From Peptococcaceae bacterium UBA3933 (lineage in GTDB: Bacteria; Bacillota; Peptococcia; Peptococcales; BICA1-8), in contig DGEF01000121.1 of NCBI GenBank assembly GCA_002385805.1, forward strand, positions 3,368-8,928: a DNA stretch of 5,561 nt. The letters run 5' to 3'. Position 1 is the stretch's first letter. The number at the start of each line of letters is the position of its first letter. The position numbers and the translations under genes were made by a program. Shown one piece after another: positions 4,714 to 5,561 of this stretch. The notes beneath the pieces are model-generated. The model saw only the letters and a list, made by a program, of their open reading frames with translations. It did no database searches and was not told where the DNA came from.

Positions 4714-4740
4714 GAAAAACAATCCAAGAAAGGGGAGTCT

Positions 4741-5561
4741 ATGTTGAAGAAAAAAATTGCTTTACTTTTAGTTGGTTTATTAATCATTAACCTTTTGGGG
4801 GTAAGTGCCGCTTGGGCCAAAGAAGGGGAAAAAGTTAAAAACCTGCCTCCCGGTTTGGCAAAAAAAATTCAGGGTGTTTGTTCTTTGACAGAGGAGGAAA
4901 TTAAAAAGTTACCACCCGGTATAGCGAAAAAAATCAAAAATTTTTCCCTTGAAGATCTAGAGGAAATAGAAGATTTACCTCCGGGAATAGCCAAAAAGTT
5001 TAGAGAAGTTTTACCAAAAGGTTTAGCTAAAGACGGAAAAGAATTACCTCCTCCCTTCAGAGTAATGCAGTTGTGGCAGTGTGAATTGGTAGGAGAAATT
5101 GTTTATATCACTACATTAGGTGATTACCAGTGGGTTGTTATTAAAGGAGAAGATTGTTTACGAACCGGGTACCTGGATGCTGAAAATAAAGGAGAGTATG
5201 CTGTAGGGGATCTGGTTAAGGCAAAATTAATGTTTAACAGGATAATAGAAATGGAACTAATTGATGAAATTTCCGATGATAAGGATGATAAAGTGGAGAA
5301 TCTCACTTATACATTACAAGTAACTCCTAATAGAGTAAAAGCAGGGGAAAAAGTGGATTTTCAACTGCAAGTGGCAAACAAAACAGGGAAGGATATTACC
5401 AAGCAATTTGCTTCCGGACAAAGATATGATTTTATTGTGAAAAAAGACGGTAAAAAAGTTTGGCAGTGGAGTGATGATTACAGCTTCATCCAAGTAATTC
5501 AAAACGTAAATATAAAAGATGGGCAAACATTGTATTACACTGAATCCTGGAAACCGGAGGA
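4741..5561 (+). CDS. Exported protein with 22-residue repeats and BsuPI-like domain (partial)
   Basis: The frame is open from ATG 4741 to the window edge (273 codons), so the C-terminus is missing. Residues 1-26 are a Sec signal peptide: MLKKK, a hydrophobic core, then a likely cleavage after AWA; there is no lipobox Cys. A charged region (27-106) contains LPPG(L/I)AKK three times, starting at residues 35, 57 and 79, plus degenerate LPKGLAK and LPPPF copies. A middle region (107-185) is beta-rich with Cys114 and Cys139. From about 187 the sequence matches BsuPI, the family of the Bacillus intracellular proteinase inhibitor: VDFQLQVANKTGKDITKQF, SGQRYDFIVKKDGKKVWQWSDD and a C-terminal YTESW strand. 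The family is known, but protease inhibition here is unproven and an export signal is at odds with the 'intracellular' name. AGGGGAG (4731-4737) is only three bases from the ATG and six from TTG 4744, which would give MKKKIALLL, so either start is possible. Confidence 0.85.
   Translation, partial: MLKKKIALLLVGLLIINLLGVSAAWAKEGEKVKNLPPGLAKKIQGVCSLTEEEIKKLPPGIAKKIKNFSLEDLEEIEDLPPGIAKKFREVLPKGLAKDGKELPPPFRVMQLWQCELVGEIVYITTLGDYQWVVIKGEDCLRTGYLDAENKGEYAVGDLVKAKLMFNRIIEMELIDEISDDKDDKVENLTYTLQVTPNRVKAGEKVDFQLQVANKTGKDITKQFASGQRYDFIVKKDGKKVWQWSDDYSFIQVIQNVNIKDGQTLYYTESWKPE
4843..4998 (+). repeat. Three coding repeats, 66-base period (LPPGxAKK)
   Basis: Units start at 4843, 4909 and 4975, exactly 66 bases (22 codons) apart, and each encodes LPPG(L/I)AKK followed by a basic/aromatic pair (IQ, IK, FR). 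The linkers between them differ in sequence but keep their length and acidic character (TEEEIKK, SLEDLEEIED). Codons differ between copies (CTGCCTCCCGGT, TTACCACCCGGT, TTACCTCCGGGA), which indicates old repeats kept by selection on the protein and not a recent duplication. Confidence 0.85.

Noticed and set aside
5124..5526. Two minus-strand frames (5124-5306 and 5314-5526)
   Set aside because: Both lie opposite the exported BsuPI-like protein, whose signal peptide, repeats and domain continue through this stretch in one plus-strand frame.

Overview
The window is low-GC bacterial DNA, most likely from an anaerobic member of the Firmicutes (Clostridia, Peptococcaceae-like). The signs are A/T-rich codon choice, purine-rich Shine-Dalgarno sites (AGGAGG/GGAGGT types), TTG starts, compact hairpin-plus-T-run terminators, and a signal-peptide protein carrying a BsuPI-type domain. 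This is inferred from style and gene families; no marker in the window fixes the species.

Layout, left to right. The last 19 codons of an unidentified plus-strand gene (1-60) end at a strong terminator (71-103). Next is a divergent cis-prenyltransferase homologue of the UppS family (161-853), preceded by a possible 8-codon leader ORF. A 138-base gap (854-991) with hairpins and a 14/15-base tandem repeat leads into a small CoA-binding Rossmann protein (992-1381). A long hairpin ending in eight T's (1411-1467) contains the Shine-Dalgarno sequence of the following gene. That gene and the next form a two-gene unit of small membrane proteins, 1466-1726 and 1726-2121, joined by a TGATG overlap and closed by a terminator (2114-2146).

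An untranslated stretch of about 310 bases (2122-2435) holds a second hairpin that reads as a terminator only on the minus strand, two purine-rich SD-like blocks, imperfect repeats and a plausible promoter for the next gene. Glutaminyl-tRNA synthetase (glnS, 2436-4130) is complete with all class I signature motifs. A symmetrical bidirectional terminator (4193-4227) separates it from a convergent small cupin gene (4579-4244, minus). The cupin and the last gene are divergent. Their shared intergenic region carries a promoter for each and a Crp/Fnr-type palindrome (4648-4663). The last gene (4741 to beyond the window end) encodes an exported protein with three LPPG(L/I)AKK repeats at an exact 22-residue period and a C-terminal BsuPI-like domain, cut off by the window edge.

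The genes do not form one obvious pathway: they cover isoprenoid chemistry, a CoA-binding protein, membrane proteins of unknown role, translation, a cupin and a secreted protein. The least explained parts are the structured 854-991 region, the hairpin that combines terminator and SD at 1411-1467, the region before glnS with its minus-strand terminator, the cis-prenyltransferase with a rewritten substrate-binding motif, and the repeat-plus-BsuPI secreted protein. No CRISPR array, tRNA, rRNA, insertion sequence or complete known riboswitch was seen.
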